A stretch of 64,000 bases of DNA from Stappia stellulata DSM 5886 (GCF_000423705.1 NZ_KE384082.1:680843-744842); one strand, 5' to 3'; shown: positions 23,990-32,915, numbered from the stretch's first letter. Notes: generated by a model not told the origin, from the sequence alone. Program-made: numbers and translations.

Positions 23990-24988
23990 TCACGACACCG
24001 TCCAGAACGGACACGTCGCCGGCGCGGCGAGCATCGTGTCGAGTTCCTCGTCGAGGAAGCACAGGCTCACGGACGCCCCGGCCATTTCCATCGAGGTCAC
24101 AAACGGTCCGACCATGACCCGCGCGACATCGATGCCGCGTTCGCTCAGCAGCGTTCGAACGCTGCGATGGAGAATGAAAAGCTCCTCGTAAGGCGACGCG
24201 CCCAGACTGTTGATCATGAGAGCAACCCGGGACGACGTTTCCGAGACCGTTTCCGCCATGAGCTTGTCGACCATCTCCGAGGCAATCGCATCCGCGGAGG
24301 AAAAGGGCTTGCGCCACAGGCCGGGCTCGCCGTGGATCCCCATGCCGAACTCGACGGTTCCCGGCACGACCTCGAAGGCCGGCGCATCGCGGCCCGGCAT
24401 CAGGCAGGGTGCCAGCGCAAAGCCGATTGTCCGCGTGCGGTCGACGGCCTTGCGGGCGATACGGGTGACCTCTGCAAGGTCCCGGCCCTCTTCCGCCGCC
24501 GCACCGGCGCATTTGTAGGCGAACAAAAGCCCCGCGACGCCCCGGCGTTTCTCCATCTGGTCTTCCGGAGCGCTGGCGACATCGTCGGTGCCGAGTACGA
24601 GCTCGCTGCGGATACCGTCATCCGCGGCCATCGCGCCCGCCATCTCGAAGTTCATCCGGTCGCCGCCGTAATTTCCGATCAGGCAAAGCACACCGGCCCC
24701 GGTATCGGCCTGCTGGATGCTGTCGAGCGACGTGCCGACGGTCGGCCCCTCGAAGACATTGCCGACGGCACAGGCATCGAGCAGCCCCTCTCCGACATAG
24801 CCGCAAAACAACGGCAGATGACCGAACCCTCCGCCGGAGGCAATCCCGACCTTGCCGGCGGATTTCACATGGCTGCGCACCAGGACGCGGCCTTCGTCGC
24901 CAACGATCCTGAGCGACGGATGGGCGAGACACAGGCCAGCAAGGCTCTCGTCCACATAAGCCTCGGGCGCGTTGATGATTTTCGTCAT
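23990..24988 (-). CDS. dhaK: Dihydroxyacetone kinase K subunit (DAK1 domain)
   Basis: A 332-residue DAK1 protein that holds a short-chain ketose as a hemiaminal on His219 (GMGIHGEPG). The substrate-site loop is SGGGFGHLPLFCGYVGEGLLDACAVGNVF, and the catalytic Asp is in NYGGDRMNFEMAG. E. coli DhaK has GHEP where this protein has GHLP. That change, together with the unusual gene setting, suggests a substrate other than dihydroxyacetone, such as an erythrulose-type ketose; this is inference. It lies between a TRAP importer and an aldehyde dehydrogenase gene. Confidence 0.88.
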   Translation of the reverse strand: MTKIINAPEAYVDESLAGLCLAHPSLRIVGDEGRVLVRSHVKSAGKVGIASGGGFGHLPLFCGYVGEGLLDACAVGNVFEGPTVGTSLDSIQQADTGAGVLCLIGNYGGDRMNFEMAGAMAADDGIRSELVLGTDDVASAPEDQMEKRRGVAGLLFAYKCAGAAAEEGRDLAEVTRIARKAVDRTRTIGFALAPCLMPGRDAPAFEVVPGTVEFGMGIHGEPGLWRKPFSSADAIASEMVDKLMAETVSETSSRVALMINSLGASPYEELFILHRSVRTLLSERGIDVARVMVGPFVTSMEMAGASVSLCFLDEELDTMLAAPATCPFWTVS

Positions 24989-25025
24989 GGGTAACTCCTT
25001 GTCTCGAACGGCGGACCCGAAAGGC

Positions 25026-26312
25026 TCACAGCAGCCCCAGGGCGCGCGGCAGGGCGAGAACCGTTTCCGGCACGTAGGTGATGATGAGCAGCACGAAGAC
25101 GGCCGCGCAGAAGAACGGGAAGATGTTCCGCACGATCCGCTCGATCGGCATGCCGAGCACGATGGATCCGGTGAACAGGGCCGTTCCATAGGGCGGCGTT
25201 ATCAGGCCGATCACCAGGTTGAAGGTGCAGATCACCCCGAAATGAACCGGATCGACCCCGATTTCGGTGGCCAGCGGCAGAAGGATCGGGATGACGATGA
25301 AGATCGCCGGCAACATGTCCATCACCATGCCCCACAGCAGCAGGAACACCATGATGATCAGGAGAATGAGAGCCGGCTCATCCGTGAGGGAAAACACAAA
25401 GGAGGCGATCTGCGCCGGCACCTGTTCGGTGGCGAGAATCCACGAAAAGACGTTTGCCGCGCCAGTGAGGAGCAGCACCGCGCCCGACAAGGTGCCGCTG
25501 CGCAGCAGGATCAGGAAGAGTTCACGCGGATCGGGGCGGCCCTTGCGCTCGATCAGCCAGAGGCCGAACCCCCAGGCGACAGCGGCGGCGGAGGCTTCGG
25601 TGGGCGTAAAGACACCCGACAGGATGCCGCCGAGAATGATGATCGGCATCATCAGGAACGGCACCGCTTCAACCACGACCTTGAGCTTTTCGCGCCGGCT
25701 CAGCGGTTCGCTCTTGGCAAGCACGGTGTGACGCGTGGTCCAGAACACCGCGACGGCCAGCGTGATCCCGACCAGGAGTCCCGGAACCAGTCCGCCGATC
25801 AGCATTCCGCCGATCGATGTCCCGGAGACGGCGCCCACGAGAACGAGCGGGATCGAGGGCGGAATGATCGCCCCCTTGATCGAGGTCGCGATGGTGAGCG
25901 CGGCGCTGAACTCGCGCGTGAAACCGCTCTTTTCCATCATGCGCACCTGGGTGCGTCCAAGGGCCGCGATGTCGGCGATGGCCGACCCCGAGCAACCTCC
26001 GAAGAGCATGCTGGCGACGATGTTTACATACCCGGTCCCGCCCTTGAGGCGTCCGACCAGCAGTTGGGCAAACCGCAGAAGCCTGTCGGCTGTGCCGGAG
26101 GCCACCATCAGATCGCCCGCCAGCATGAAGAAGGGGATCGCCATGATGGTGAAGATGTCGAGTCCGCTGAACAGTTGCTGAATGAGCAACGTCAGGGACT
26201 GCTCCGACATGACGAGATAAAGCGCACAGGCAAGAAGCATCGCGAAGGCAAGCGGAAAGCTCAATGCGACAAGCGCCACGAAACACAGCAGCATGGCGAC
26301 GAAGGGGCTCAT
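25026..26312 (-). CDS. TRAP transporter large permease (DctM)
   Basis: A 428-residue protein with about twelve hydrophobic helices. It has the DctM features PFFMLAGDLMVASGTADRLLRFAQ, MLFGGCSGSAIADIAALGRTQ, TIATSIKGAIIPPSIPLVLVGA, and GMVMDMLPAIFIVIPILLPLATEIGVDPVHFGVI. It uses the sodium gradient to bring in an organic acid delivered by the binding protein at 26908-27933. Its ATG overlaps the small-permease stop by four bases. Confidence 0.95.
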   Translation of the reverse strand: MSPFVAMLLCFVALVALSFPLAFAMLLACALYLVMSEQSLTLLIQQLFSGLDIFTIMAIPFFMLAGDLMVASGTADRLLRFAQLLVGRLKGGTGYVNIVASMLFGGCSGSAIADIAALGRTQVRMMEKSGFTREFSAALTIATSIKGAIIPPSIPLVLVGAVSGTSIGGMLIGGLVPGLLVGITLAVAVFWTTRHTVLAKSEPLSRREKLKVVVEAVPFLMMPIIILGGILSGVFTPTEASAAAVAWGFGLWLIERKGRPDPRELFLILLRSGTLSGAVLLLTGAANVFSWILATEQVPAQIASFVFSLTDEPALILLIIMVFLLLWGMVMDMLPAIFIVIPILLPLATEIGVDPVHFGVICTFNLVIGLITPPYGTALFTGSIVLGMPIERIVRNIFPFFCAAVFVLLIITYVPETVLALPRALGLL

Positions 26313-26839
26313 TGCTTCGCCTCCGCGGGGAGGTCGTCGCCCCCCATGATCGTGAAACGGCTCGGGAAGAACTGAGCGGCCAGGACATGCAGAAGCAGCA
26401 GCACGCCGCCAACGGGGATGACCGCGAAGACCCAGTAGTAGCGAATGCGCAAGGCCGGCGTGCGCATGATGCCGTCGAAGGTGAAGAATTCGTAGCCGTA
26501 GACGATGAAGATCGTCGAGACCAGGACGAGCCCGAGATTTATAGCCAAGCGCACAACCGCCTGAATGGCGCCGGGCAGGATCTCGAACAGCAGGGACAGG
26601 CGCGGGTGCTGGTTGGCGCGCAGCGCCGTGGAGGCGCCCAGGAACGCCATGTAGATCATGGCGTAGCGCGCGACTTCCTCGCCCCAGAACACCGACAGGC
26701 CGAAGAAATACCGTCCGACCACCAGGTAGATCACGCAAGCGAACATCACCAGCAGCGATGCTGCCACCATGGCACCGGTGGCGAGCTGCAACGCCTGGTC
26801 GGCATGGCGGCAAACCGTTTTCAAACCTATAGGAAACAT
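26309..26839 (-). CDS. TRAP transporter small permease (DctQ)
   Basis: A 176-residue protein with four hydrophobic helices and the DctQ motif VVGRYFFGLSVFWGEEVARYAMIYMAFLGASTALRANQHPRLSLL. It pairs with the large permease immediately downstream; their genes overlap by four bases. Confidence 0.93.
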   Translation of the reverse strand: MFPIGLKTVCRHADQALQLATGAMVAASLLVMFACVIYLVVGRYFFGLSVFWGEEVARYAMIYMAFLGASTALRANQHPRLSLLFEILPGAIQAVVRLAINLGLVLVSTIFIVYGYEFFTFDGIMRTPALRIRYYWVFAVIPVGGVLLLLHVLAAQFFPSRFTIMGGDDLPAEAKQ

Positions 26840-26907
26840 TGGAAATCCTTGCGGGCAAGGCCGGAGGCGGTTGCCCGCCCCCGGTTGAACGACACGGTCG
26901 AACGCGG

Positions 26908-27933
26908 CTAGAACTTGCCTTCGAACTCGGCCATATGGGCGTAGAAGTCGCTCACGAACGCCTCGCCGAAGGTCTCTTCCGCCCAGGTCCGCGTCGGGCC
27001 GGCGACAGCCTCGCGGAACATTGCCACTTCCTCGGGTGACGGCGTGTAGACTTCGACACCCTTGTCGCGGATCCGGGCGACGGACAGCATGTCCTGAACC
27101 GCACCCGTTCCGTCGTAGGCAAGCATGGCTTCCTCGCCGGCGTGGAGGATCGCGGTGCGCTCGTCATCCGAAAGTCCCTGGAACCACGCCTCGTTGGTGA
27201 TGAAGGCCGCCGTCGTCATCACGTGCTGGGTCTCGCTCATGTAGCCCTGCACCTGGTCGAAGTTCTGGATGACGATGTTGGCCGGTGTGTTCTCCTGACC
27301 GTCGACCACCCCGGTTTGCAGGCTGGTGTAGAGCTCGAGGAAGGGGATCGGCACCGGCGTGGCGCCAAGGGATTCCATCATCTTCTGGTGCGGCACGACG
27401 CTCATGGTCCGCATCTTGAGACCGTCGAGATCCGCCGGCCCCTTCACCAGGGTCGTACTCGTCGTCATGTTGCGGAAGCCATAGGGCTGCAGGAACAGGA
27501 TCCGCACGCCGGTTTCTTCGGCGACATCGTCCATCAGCTGGGAAATGAAGGGCGTATCGGCGGCCATCGCAGCCCGGAAGTGCGAACGCGACGCAAAGAG
27601 ATAAGGCATGTCGAGCACGCTCAGACGCTCGTAGAGCAGCGACGCAACGACGCCGGACACGACATTGGCGAACTGGATGTCACCGCGGCGCACCTGCTGG
27701 ACGGTCGCCGCCTGGTCCCCGAGCTGCCCGTTGGGAAACAGCTCGACATCGAATTCGCCGCCCGAAAAGCGTTCGAGCGAGGCCTCGAAGACCTGCATGA
27801 AGGCCGAGGTCGGCGCGACCTGGGCATCATTGGGATCGGACCAGGCCGCCCGCACGGTCTGTTCGGCAAACGCCTGGGGGGCTGCAAGCCCCATGACAAG
27901 CGCCAGGGCGGCGCCGGTTGCGAGCTTTCTCAT
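26908..27933 (-). CDS. TRAP transporter substrate-binding protein (DctP)
   Basis: A 341-residue periplasmic protein with a signal peptide (MRKLATGAALALVMGLAAPQAFA) and the DctP signature GLKMRTMSVVPHQKMMESLGATPVPIPFLELYTSLQTGVVDGQENTPANI, which carries the Arg that grips a carboxylate ligand. The ligand is therefore probably an organic acid, and the FAD-linked dehydrogenase encoded just upstream may be the first enzyme to act on it. It belongs to the leftward operon 29399 to 21859. Confidence 0.93.
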   Translation of the reverse strand: MRKLATGAALALVMGLAAPQAFAEQTVRAAWSDPNDAQVAPTSAFMQVFEASLERFSGGEFDVELFPNGQLGDQAATVQQVRRGDIQFANVVSGVVASLLYERLSVLDMPYLFASRSHFRAAMAADTPFISQLMDDVAEETGVRILFLQPYGFRNMTTSTTLVKGPADLDGLKMRTMSVVPHQKMMESLGATPVPIPFLELYTSLQTGVVDGQENTPANIVIQNFDQVQGYMSETQHVMTTAAFITNEAWFQGLSDDERTAILHAGEEAMLAYDGTGAVQDMLSVARIRDKGVEVYTPSPEEVAMFREAVAGPTRTWAEETFGEAFVSDFYAHMAEFEGKF

Positions 27934-27998
27934 TTCATTTCCTCCCGTTCTTGGTTGTCGGATTTCCGCTCGTGCGGTTCGGGACCGTCAGACGGCCA

Positions 27999-29399
27999 TC
28001 ACCCCGGAAAGATCTTTCCCGGGTTCATCAGGGATGCCGGATCGAGCGCGGCCTTGACCGCTCGCATGACCGCGAGCGCGTCGCCGTGTTGCCGGTCCAG
28101 CAGATGCCGTTTGTGCAGCCCGATGCCGTGCTCGCCGGAGCAGGCCCCGTCCAGTTCGATGGCCAGCATCGAAACGCGCTCGCAAAGTGCCTCGGCACGG
28201 GCGGTCTCCTCCGCGTCGTGCGGGTCGAACAGGATGCCGAGGTGAAAATTTCCGTCGCCGACATGGCCGACGAGCGGCGCCGTCAAACCCGCCTCGTCGA
28301 TGAACCGTCTGGTTGCAAGGATGCATTCGGCAAGACGGTCGAGCGGCACGCAGGCGTCGGTGCCCATGTTCTTCTTGCCCGGCGCGAGCGCCAGCGCCGC
28401 CTCGTAACAACGCTCACGCGCGCCCCAATAGAGCGAATGGACCTCCGGCGTGTCGAAATAGTCGGGCGATACGCCGGCTTCGTCCCAGCAGATCGCGGCA
28501 AACTCCCCGGCCCTGCGGCGCACGTCCGCCTCGTCACCGGCAAACTCGAACATGATCGTGTTGGTTTCCCGCAGCGCGTCGAGCCGGGAATAACGGGCAC
28601 AGGCGCCACTCTGCACCGCGTCGAGCAACTCGATCCGTGAGGGCTCCAGCCCATGCAGCAAGGCCTGGGAGATCACCGACAGGGCCGCGGACAGATCATC
28701 GATCTGGCAAATCCCGGAAAGCTGGAACGAAGGGCGCGGAGCCAGTTTCAGCGTGACTTCGGTAACGACCCCAAGCGTTCCCTCCGCGCCGACAAACAGG
28801 CTGGTGAGATCGTAGCCCGTCGCGGACTTGCGGGCCCGGCTTCCGGTGCGAATGATCCGACCGTCCGGCATCACGACCTTCAGGGCGATGACATTGTCCT
28901 TCATCGTCCCATGGCGCACGGCCTGCGTGCCGGACGCACGGGTGGAAACCATGCCGCCGATGGTGGCATCGGCCCCCGGATCGATCGGGAAGAACAGCCC
29001 GGTGTTCCGCAAATGGGAATTGAGGTCCTTGCGCCTCACCCCGGCCTCGACGGTGCAGTCCAGAGCCTCGGACGACACATCCACGATCCGGTTCATTTGC
29101 GACAGGTCGAGAACGACACCGCCGGCGACAGGCACAACCTGCCCTTCCAGAGACGTCCCGGCGCCGCGACAGGTGACCGGCACGCCGGCGGCGGCGGCCA
29201 GCGACATCACGGCAGCCACGCTGTCGGTGCCGCACGGCGAAACCACGACATCCGGAACTCGGGAAAACGGCATGCCCTCGCCACTGGAATACTGGGCACA
29301 GACGGACGGGCGTCGCTCGACCGCCAAGCCCTCGACCTTCCCGAGCCCCTCGCAGAGGCGCTCCAGCGCCTCCCCCGTGTACGGCGCATCCGCCTGCAT
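27999..29399 (-). CDS. FAD-linked 2-hydroxyacid dehydrogenase (GlcD / D-lactate dehydrogenase family)
   Basis: A 466-residue flavoprotein of the FAD_binding_4 / FAD-oxidase_C type. The FAD-binding part includes VTCRGAGTSLEGQVVPVAGGVVLDLSQMN and PIDPGADATIGGMVSTRASGTQAVRHGTMKDNVIALKVVMPDG. The C-terminal cap includes LVGHVGDGNFHLGILFD and SGEHGIGLHKRHLL, with metal-binding histidines. Family members oxidise glycolate, D-lactate or D-2-hydroxyglutarate-like acids. The ATG at 29399 has GGGAGAGG before it. It is the first gene of a seven-gene operon, downstream of a putative IclR operator. Confidence 0.92.
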   Translation of the reverse strand: MQADAPYTGEALERLCEGLGKVEGLAVERRPSVCAQYSSGEGMPFSRVPDVVVSPCGTDSVAAVMSLAAAAGVPVTCRGAGTSLEGQVVPVAGGVVLDLSQMNRIVDVSSEALDCTVEAGVRRKDLNSHLRNTGLFFPIDPGADATIGGMVSTRASGTQAVRHGTMKDNVIALKVVMPDGRIIRTGSRARKSATGYDLTSLFVGAEGTLGVVTEVTLKLAPRPSFQLSGICQIDDLSAALSVISQALLHGLEPSRIELLDAVQSGACARYSRLDALRETNTIMFEFAGDEADVRRRAGEFAAICWDEAGVSPDYFDTPEVHSLYWGARERCYEAALALAPGKKNMGTDACVPLDRLAECILATRRFIDEAGLTAPLVGHVGDGNFHLGILFDPHDAEETARAEALCERVSMLAIELDGACSGEHGIGLHKRHLLDRQHGDALAVMRAVKAALDPASLMNPGKIFPG

Positions 29400-29478
29400 A
29401 TGCCTCTCCCGATTGCCGTACGAACGATCCCTGGAAAGGCAGATCGGCCGCATCGACGGCGCCGCACCCAATCAACCT

Positions 29479-29495
29479 ATCCCACAATGCGGGTT
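29479..29495. promoter_or_regulatory. Putative IclR operator, site A
   Basis: ATCCCACAATGCGGGTT, 80 bases upstream of the FAD dehydrogenase start. It is closely similar to sites B (31647-31663), C (31821-31837) and D (29583-29599). Confidence 0.6.
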
Positions 29496-29582
29496 AGAAA
29501 ATCATTTTAAATTCGTCTTTGCAAGGAAAACCCATTGAAACAGGCAAAAAATACGTATTTTTCTCAGGGGAATGGACAATTT

Positions 29583-29599
29583 AGCCCATATAGTGGAAA
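29583..29599. promoter_or_regulatory. Putative IclR operator, site D
   Basis: AGCCCATATAGTGGAAA keeps the CCCA-N5-YGG spacing of the other sites. It lies about 205 bases upstream of the iclR-family start, in the 407-base spacer 29400-29806, which otherwise holds no gene. Confidence 0.45.
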
Positions 29600-29806
29600 T
29601 TGAAGCAAGGGGCGTGTTTCAAACCACCCGCCCGCCGGGAGCGGCGACCGCGCCGCAGATTTACAAGACCACCGCGCGAAACTAGGTTTTGCGTGAACCG
29701 CCAGGGACAGCATGACGACACGCGTGCAAGCAGCAAAACCCCGCCAGATCTCGCCCGCCGCCAGGGGCGCCAACGCGAGACGCGGCCAAGCCACGAACGA
29801 CGCGCC

Positions 29807-30625
29807 ATGAAGAAAACAACCCCTGAAGAAGGCATAAAGTCACTTCACAAGGTGATGCGCGTTCTTGACTGTTTCTCGATCCGGGACGACGTCCTTTCGG
29901 TCAGCGAGATCGCCAACCGTCTCGACATCCCTCCCAGCACCGCGCACCGGCTGCTGTCGTCGATGCGCTCGGCCGACCTGTTGGAACAGGACAAGCGCCG
30001 CGGCGGCTACCGGCTCGGCCTGAAGCTCTTCAGCCTCGGAAGCACCGTCCTTGGAAGCATGGACATCCACCGCATTTCCGTGGATGCAATGGAAGAGCTT
30101 CACCGCATCACCCGCATGTCGGTTCACCTTGCGGTGTTCGATGGCGAGGGGGTGCTGGTCGTGCGCAAGATCGGCTCGGCCAGGGAGCTCTCCACCTCGC
30201 TGAACCTGATGGAGCGCGCACCGGCCCATTGCACCGGCGTCGGCAAGGCGATCCTTGCCTACCAGCCAGCCGAAGCGGTCGACCGCGTTTTTGCCGGCGA
30301 AGTCACGCAGTTCACCCCCTACACGATCATCGAACGCAGCGCCTTCGATCGCGAGCTGGCGAAGATTGCCGAGCGCGACTATTCCGTCGACGACCAGGAA
30401 CACAACATCGGGATCCGCTGCGTTGCGGTTCCGATCTTCAATGAAGCGGGCAAGGCCTTCGCCGCGATCAGCGTCAGCGGCACAGCCTGGGAACTCACCC
30501 CCGGCGCCGTCGAGGAGATCGCAAAGACGGTGCAACTCCATGCCGGCGCGCTGTCCGCGAAACTCGGCTACACCGGAAAGACCGACCCGGCCCTCGCCGG
30601 CCGGAAAGGCGAGGCGCCGGCCTGA
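29807..30625 (+). CDS. IclR-family transcriptional regulator
   Basis: A 272-residue regulator with an N-terminal winged helix (about 12-75: SLHKVMRVLDCFSIRDDVLSVSEIANRLDIPPSTAHRLLSSMRSADLLEQD) and the IclR effector domain (about 90-255: HLAVFDGEGVLVVRKIGS, APAHCTGVGKAILAY, RCVAVPIFNEAGKAFAAISVSG). It lies between the leftward catabolic operon and the DapA-family/TTT genes. Four matching 17-base palindromes in the surrounding promoters are its likely binding sites. The inducer is probably the imported acid or a breakdown product; this is inference. Confidence 0.93.
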   Translation: MKKTTPEEGIKSLHKVMRVLDCFSIRDDVLSVSEIANRLDIPPSTAHRLLSSMRSADLLEQDKRRGGYRLGLKLFSLGSTVLGSMDIHRISVDAMEELHRITRMSVHLAVFDGEGVLVVRKIGSARELSTSLNLMERAPAHCTGVGKAILAYQPAEAVDRVFAGEVTQFTPYTIIERSAFDRELAKIAERDYSVDDQEHNIGIRCVAVPIFNEAGKAFAAISVSGTAWELTPGAVEEIAKTVQLHAGALSAKLGYTGKTDPALAGRKGEAPA

Positions 30626-30639
30626 CAGGCCGACGCCTC
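30611..30639. terminator. Hairpin at the end of the IclR gene
   Basis: GAGGCG (30611-30616) and CGGCCT (30618-30623) pair with AGGCCG (30627-30632) and CGCCTC (30634-30639) with one mismatch and a three-base loop. The TGA stop is inside the hairpin. It separates two convergent genes. Confidence 0.55.
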
Positions 30640-30645
30640 GGGAGG

Positions 30646-31578
30646 TCACGCGGCCGGCGCCGCGTTCCCGGCCAGCTCGAGCAAGGGCTCGAGGGCCGCA
30701 TCGATGGCGACCTTCTGCGCGGAAGACACCGGATCCATCGGCGCGCGCGGCCCGTAGAGCGCAAGACCCTGCCTGTGCTGGACATATTTCACGCAGGCCG
30801 GAAGATTGTCGTGCGGCATCACGTTCCACAACTCGTTCAGCTTGAAGTGCATGTCGAGCGCCGCTGCGTGATCGCCGCGCTGAACCGCATCGTAGAGCTG
30901 AACGGTCACGCTCGGCAGGGCGCAGGTGAGTGCACTGATCGCCCCGTGTGCTCCCAAGGCAAAACCGGAATACAGCAGGGCGTCGATGCCGCTGGTGACC
31001 ACATTCTCCGGCTTGGCCTTCAGCAGGAGATCGGACACGGACTTCAGATCGCCGGAACTCTGCTTCATCCCCACGACGCCGGGAACCTCGTCCATGATCT
31101 GCAACATCGCGTCGACGCTGAGATAGTTCCAGGGAATGACGTTGTAGATGAGGATCGGGATGCCGGTTTCCTCGTAGATGGCGCGGAAATGCGCCACGGT
31201 GGCCTCAAACGAGGACTTGAACAGATAATGCGCTGGCGTCACCTGCAGCGCGTCGATGGAAAGCCCCTCGAGCATGCGCATGCGCTCGACGGCCCCGCGC
31301 GTCGAATTCACGATCAATCCCGCGACGAAACTGGCGCGCCCGTCCAGCGCATCATGCGCGGTGCGCATGGCGGTTGCGAATTCCTGATCCGAGAGCGTAT
31401 GCCCCTCGCCGGTCGAACCGCCGGCAACCACGCCGCTCACCCCGGCCCGCACCATGAAATCGATCTGCGGCGCCAGCGCCTCGGGCACCAGCGCACCCGC
31501 CTCGTCAAACGGCATTGAAAGAGGCGGCATGATGCCCGTCAGCTTCTCCCGCACCGATGCAGCAATTTTGTTAACCAT
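30646..31578 (-). CDS. DapA-family lyase / dehydratase
   Basis: A 310-residue TIM-barrel protein of the dihydrodipicolinate synthase superfamily. The Schiff-base Lys172 is in VVGMKQSSGDL, the catalytic Tyr145 in ILIYNVIPWNYL, and GGSTGEGHTLSDQEF is the substrate loop. The setting (IclR regulator, TTT importer, 2-oxoglutarate-semialdehyde-type ALDH nearby) points to a catabolic 2-keto acid aldolase or dehydratase such as a keto-deoxy-sugar-acid dehydratase. Lysine biosynthesis is not suggested. A putative IclR operator (site B) lies 69 bases upstream of the ATG. Confidence 0.88.
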   Translation of the reverse strand: MVNKIAASVREKLTGIMPPLSMPFDEAGALVPEALAPQIDFMVRAGVSGVVAGGSTGEGHTLSDQEFATAMRTAHDALDGRASFVAGLIVNSTRGAVERMRMLEGLSIDALQVTPAHYLFKSSFEATVAHFRAIYEETGIPILIYNVIPWNYLSVDAMLQIMDEVPGVVGMKQSSGDLKSVSDLLLKAKPENVVTSGIDALLYSGFALGAHGAISALTCALPSVTVQLYDAVQRGDHAAALDMHFKLNELWNVMPHDNLPACVKYVQHRQGLALYGPRAPMDPVSSAQKVAIDAALEPLLELAGNAAPAA

Positions 31579-31646
31579 CCGTCCCTCCGAGTTGAAGCGA
31601 TGAGCAATCCGGCAAACCGCTTGCCGCCGCTCCGCTTAATTAGCTT

Positions 31647-31663
31647 ATCCCACAATACGGGAA
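31647..31663. promoter_or_regulatory. Putative IclR operator, site B
   Basis: ATCCCACAATACGGGAA, 69 bases upstream of the DapA-family gene. It differs from site A at three of 17 positions. Confidence 0.6.
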
Positions 31664-31820
31664 AAAGTACCTGTAAACTTCGTATACCTGGACAAACCGC
31701 CTGTCAATTACCCACAGAGCATCCAGCCGCCCCATTAGAGAAATCGAAAAAATATCTTTTAAAACAGACATATATTAGCTTTTCGGACATCACAGTTGCA
31801 TCGCCATGCCAAGACTGATA

Positions 31821-31837
31821 ATTCCATATTATGGGAT
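31821..31837. promoter_or_regulatory. Putative IclR operator, site C
   Basis: ATTCCATATTATGGGAT, read on the other strand ATCCCATAATATGGAAT, 70 bases before the TTT binding-protein ATG. It shares the layout of sites A and B. The intergenic stretch 31579-31906 holds sites B and C and no gene. Confidence 0.6.
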
Positions 31838-31906
31838 TTTATGCAGACGTAAAACCCATACCATCGGCGATGGAGGATCGTCGAACAGGGAGCTTGGAGG
31901 AGACCC

Positions 31907-32872
31907 ATGAGAACCGTACTCACGACCGCACTGGCCGTTTTCGGCCTGGCAGCCGCGTCCGTCACCGCACTTGCCGATTTTCCGGAACGACCGGTGACGG
32001 TGATCGTGCCGTGGTCCGCAGGCGGCGGCACGGACGCCACCGGACGGATCATTGCGACGATGCTGGAGGAAAGGCTCGGCCAGCCGTTCAATGTCGTCAA
32101 CCGGACCGGCGGCGGCGGCATCGTCGGCCACACGACGATCAAGGATGCAGACCCCGACGGATATACGATCGGCATTCTCACAACAGAACTCTCGATGTAT
32201 GAACCCGTCGGCTCCGCCAAACTCAATTCCGCCGACTATTCTCTCATCGGCCTCTACAATTCCGACCCGTCCGCGATCTTCGTGAAGGCGGATTCCGGTT
32301 TTCAGACCATCGCCGACCTTGCCGAGGCCGTGAAGGCCGATCCGCAAGCGGTCCAGGCGAGCGGGGCCAACTTCGGCGGCGTGAACCACCTTTCGTGGGT
32401 ATCCATGGTTCAGGGGCTCGGGCTCGACGGGTCTGCAAGCAGCTGGGTGCCGGCCGAAGGCGGAGCGCCGGCCCTTCAGCTGCTGGCCTCGGGGGCGATC
32501 GATGTCGCCGTGGTGCAGTTTCCCGAAGCGCAGGCCCTGATGGACGCGGGCGAAATCCGTGCCCTGGCGACGCTCGGCAGCGCCCCCAACCCCAAGCACC
32601 CGGACGTGCCGCCGATCACCGAGGCGCTTGGAATCGAGTTCTCGATTGCCGGCTGGCGCGGCGTGGGCGGACCGGCCGGCATGCCGGAGGACATCACCGC
32701 CACCCTGACCTCCGAACTTGAGGAAATCGTCGCCAGCGACGCTTTCCGGGAGCAGATGGGAGCGCTCAACTACGGCGTCGTATGGGCAGGCGGCACGGAC
32801 TTCGCCGACTATCTGGAGCGCCGTGGCGCGGCATTCGGAGCCGCAATTTCCGCTGCCGGGCTCGGTCAATAA
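31907..32872 (+). CDS. Tripartite tricarboxylate transporter (TTT) binding protein, TctC/Bug family
   Basis: A 321-residue periplasmic protein with a signal peptide (MRTVLTTALAVFGLAAASVTALA) and the Bug-family opening ADFPERPVTVIVPWSAGGGTDATGRIIATMLEERLGQPFNVVNRTGGGGIVGH. Later segments (ASGANFGG, WVPAEGGAPALQLLASGAIDVAV) complete the two-lobed fold. It delivers a carboxylate to the TctB/TctA channel encoded downstream. GGAGG lies before the ATG. Site C suggests IclR control together with the DapA-family gene. Confidence 0.93.
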   Translation: MRTVLTTALAVFGLAAASVTALADFPERPVTVIVPWSAGGGTDATGRIIATMLEERLGQPFNVVNRTGGGGIVGHTTIKDADPDGYTIGILTTELSMYEPVGSAKLNSADYSLIGLYNSDPSAIFVKADSGFQTIADLAEAVKADPQAVQASGANFGGVNHLSWVSMVQGLGLDGSASSWVPAEGGAPALQLLASGAIDVAVVQFPEAQALMDAGEIRALATLGSAPNPKHPDVPPITEALGIEFSIAGWRGVGGPAGMPEDITATLTSELEEIVASDAFREQMGALNYGVVWAGGTDFADYLERRGAAFGAAISAAGLGQ

Positions 32873-32915
32873 CAGGCACATCTCCCGACACCTGGACGAT
32901 TGAAAAGGGGCCACC

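Noticed and set aside
29479-29495. Treating the palindrome as the start of a terminator
   Set aside because: It lies upstream, not downstream, of the FAD dehydrogenase gene, has no T run and recurs at three other promoters.
30646-31578. DapA for lysine biosynthesis
   Set aside because: Its setting (IclR regulator, TTT importer, ALDH, FAD dehydrogenase) is catabolic, and many DapA-fold enzymes act on sugar acids.
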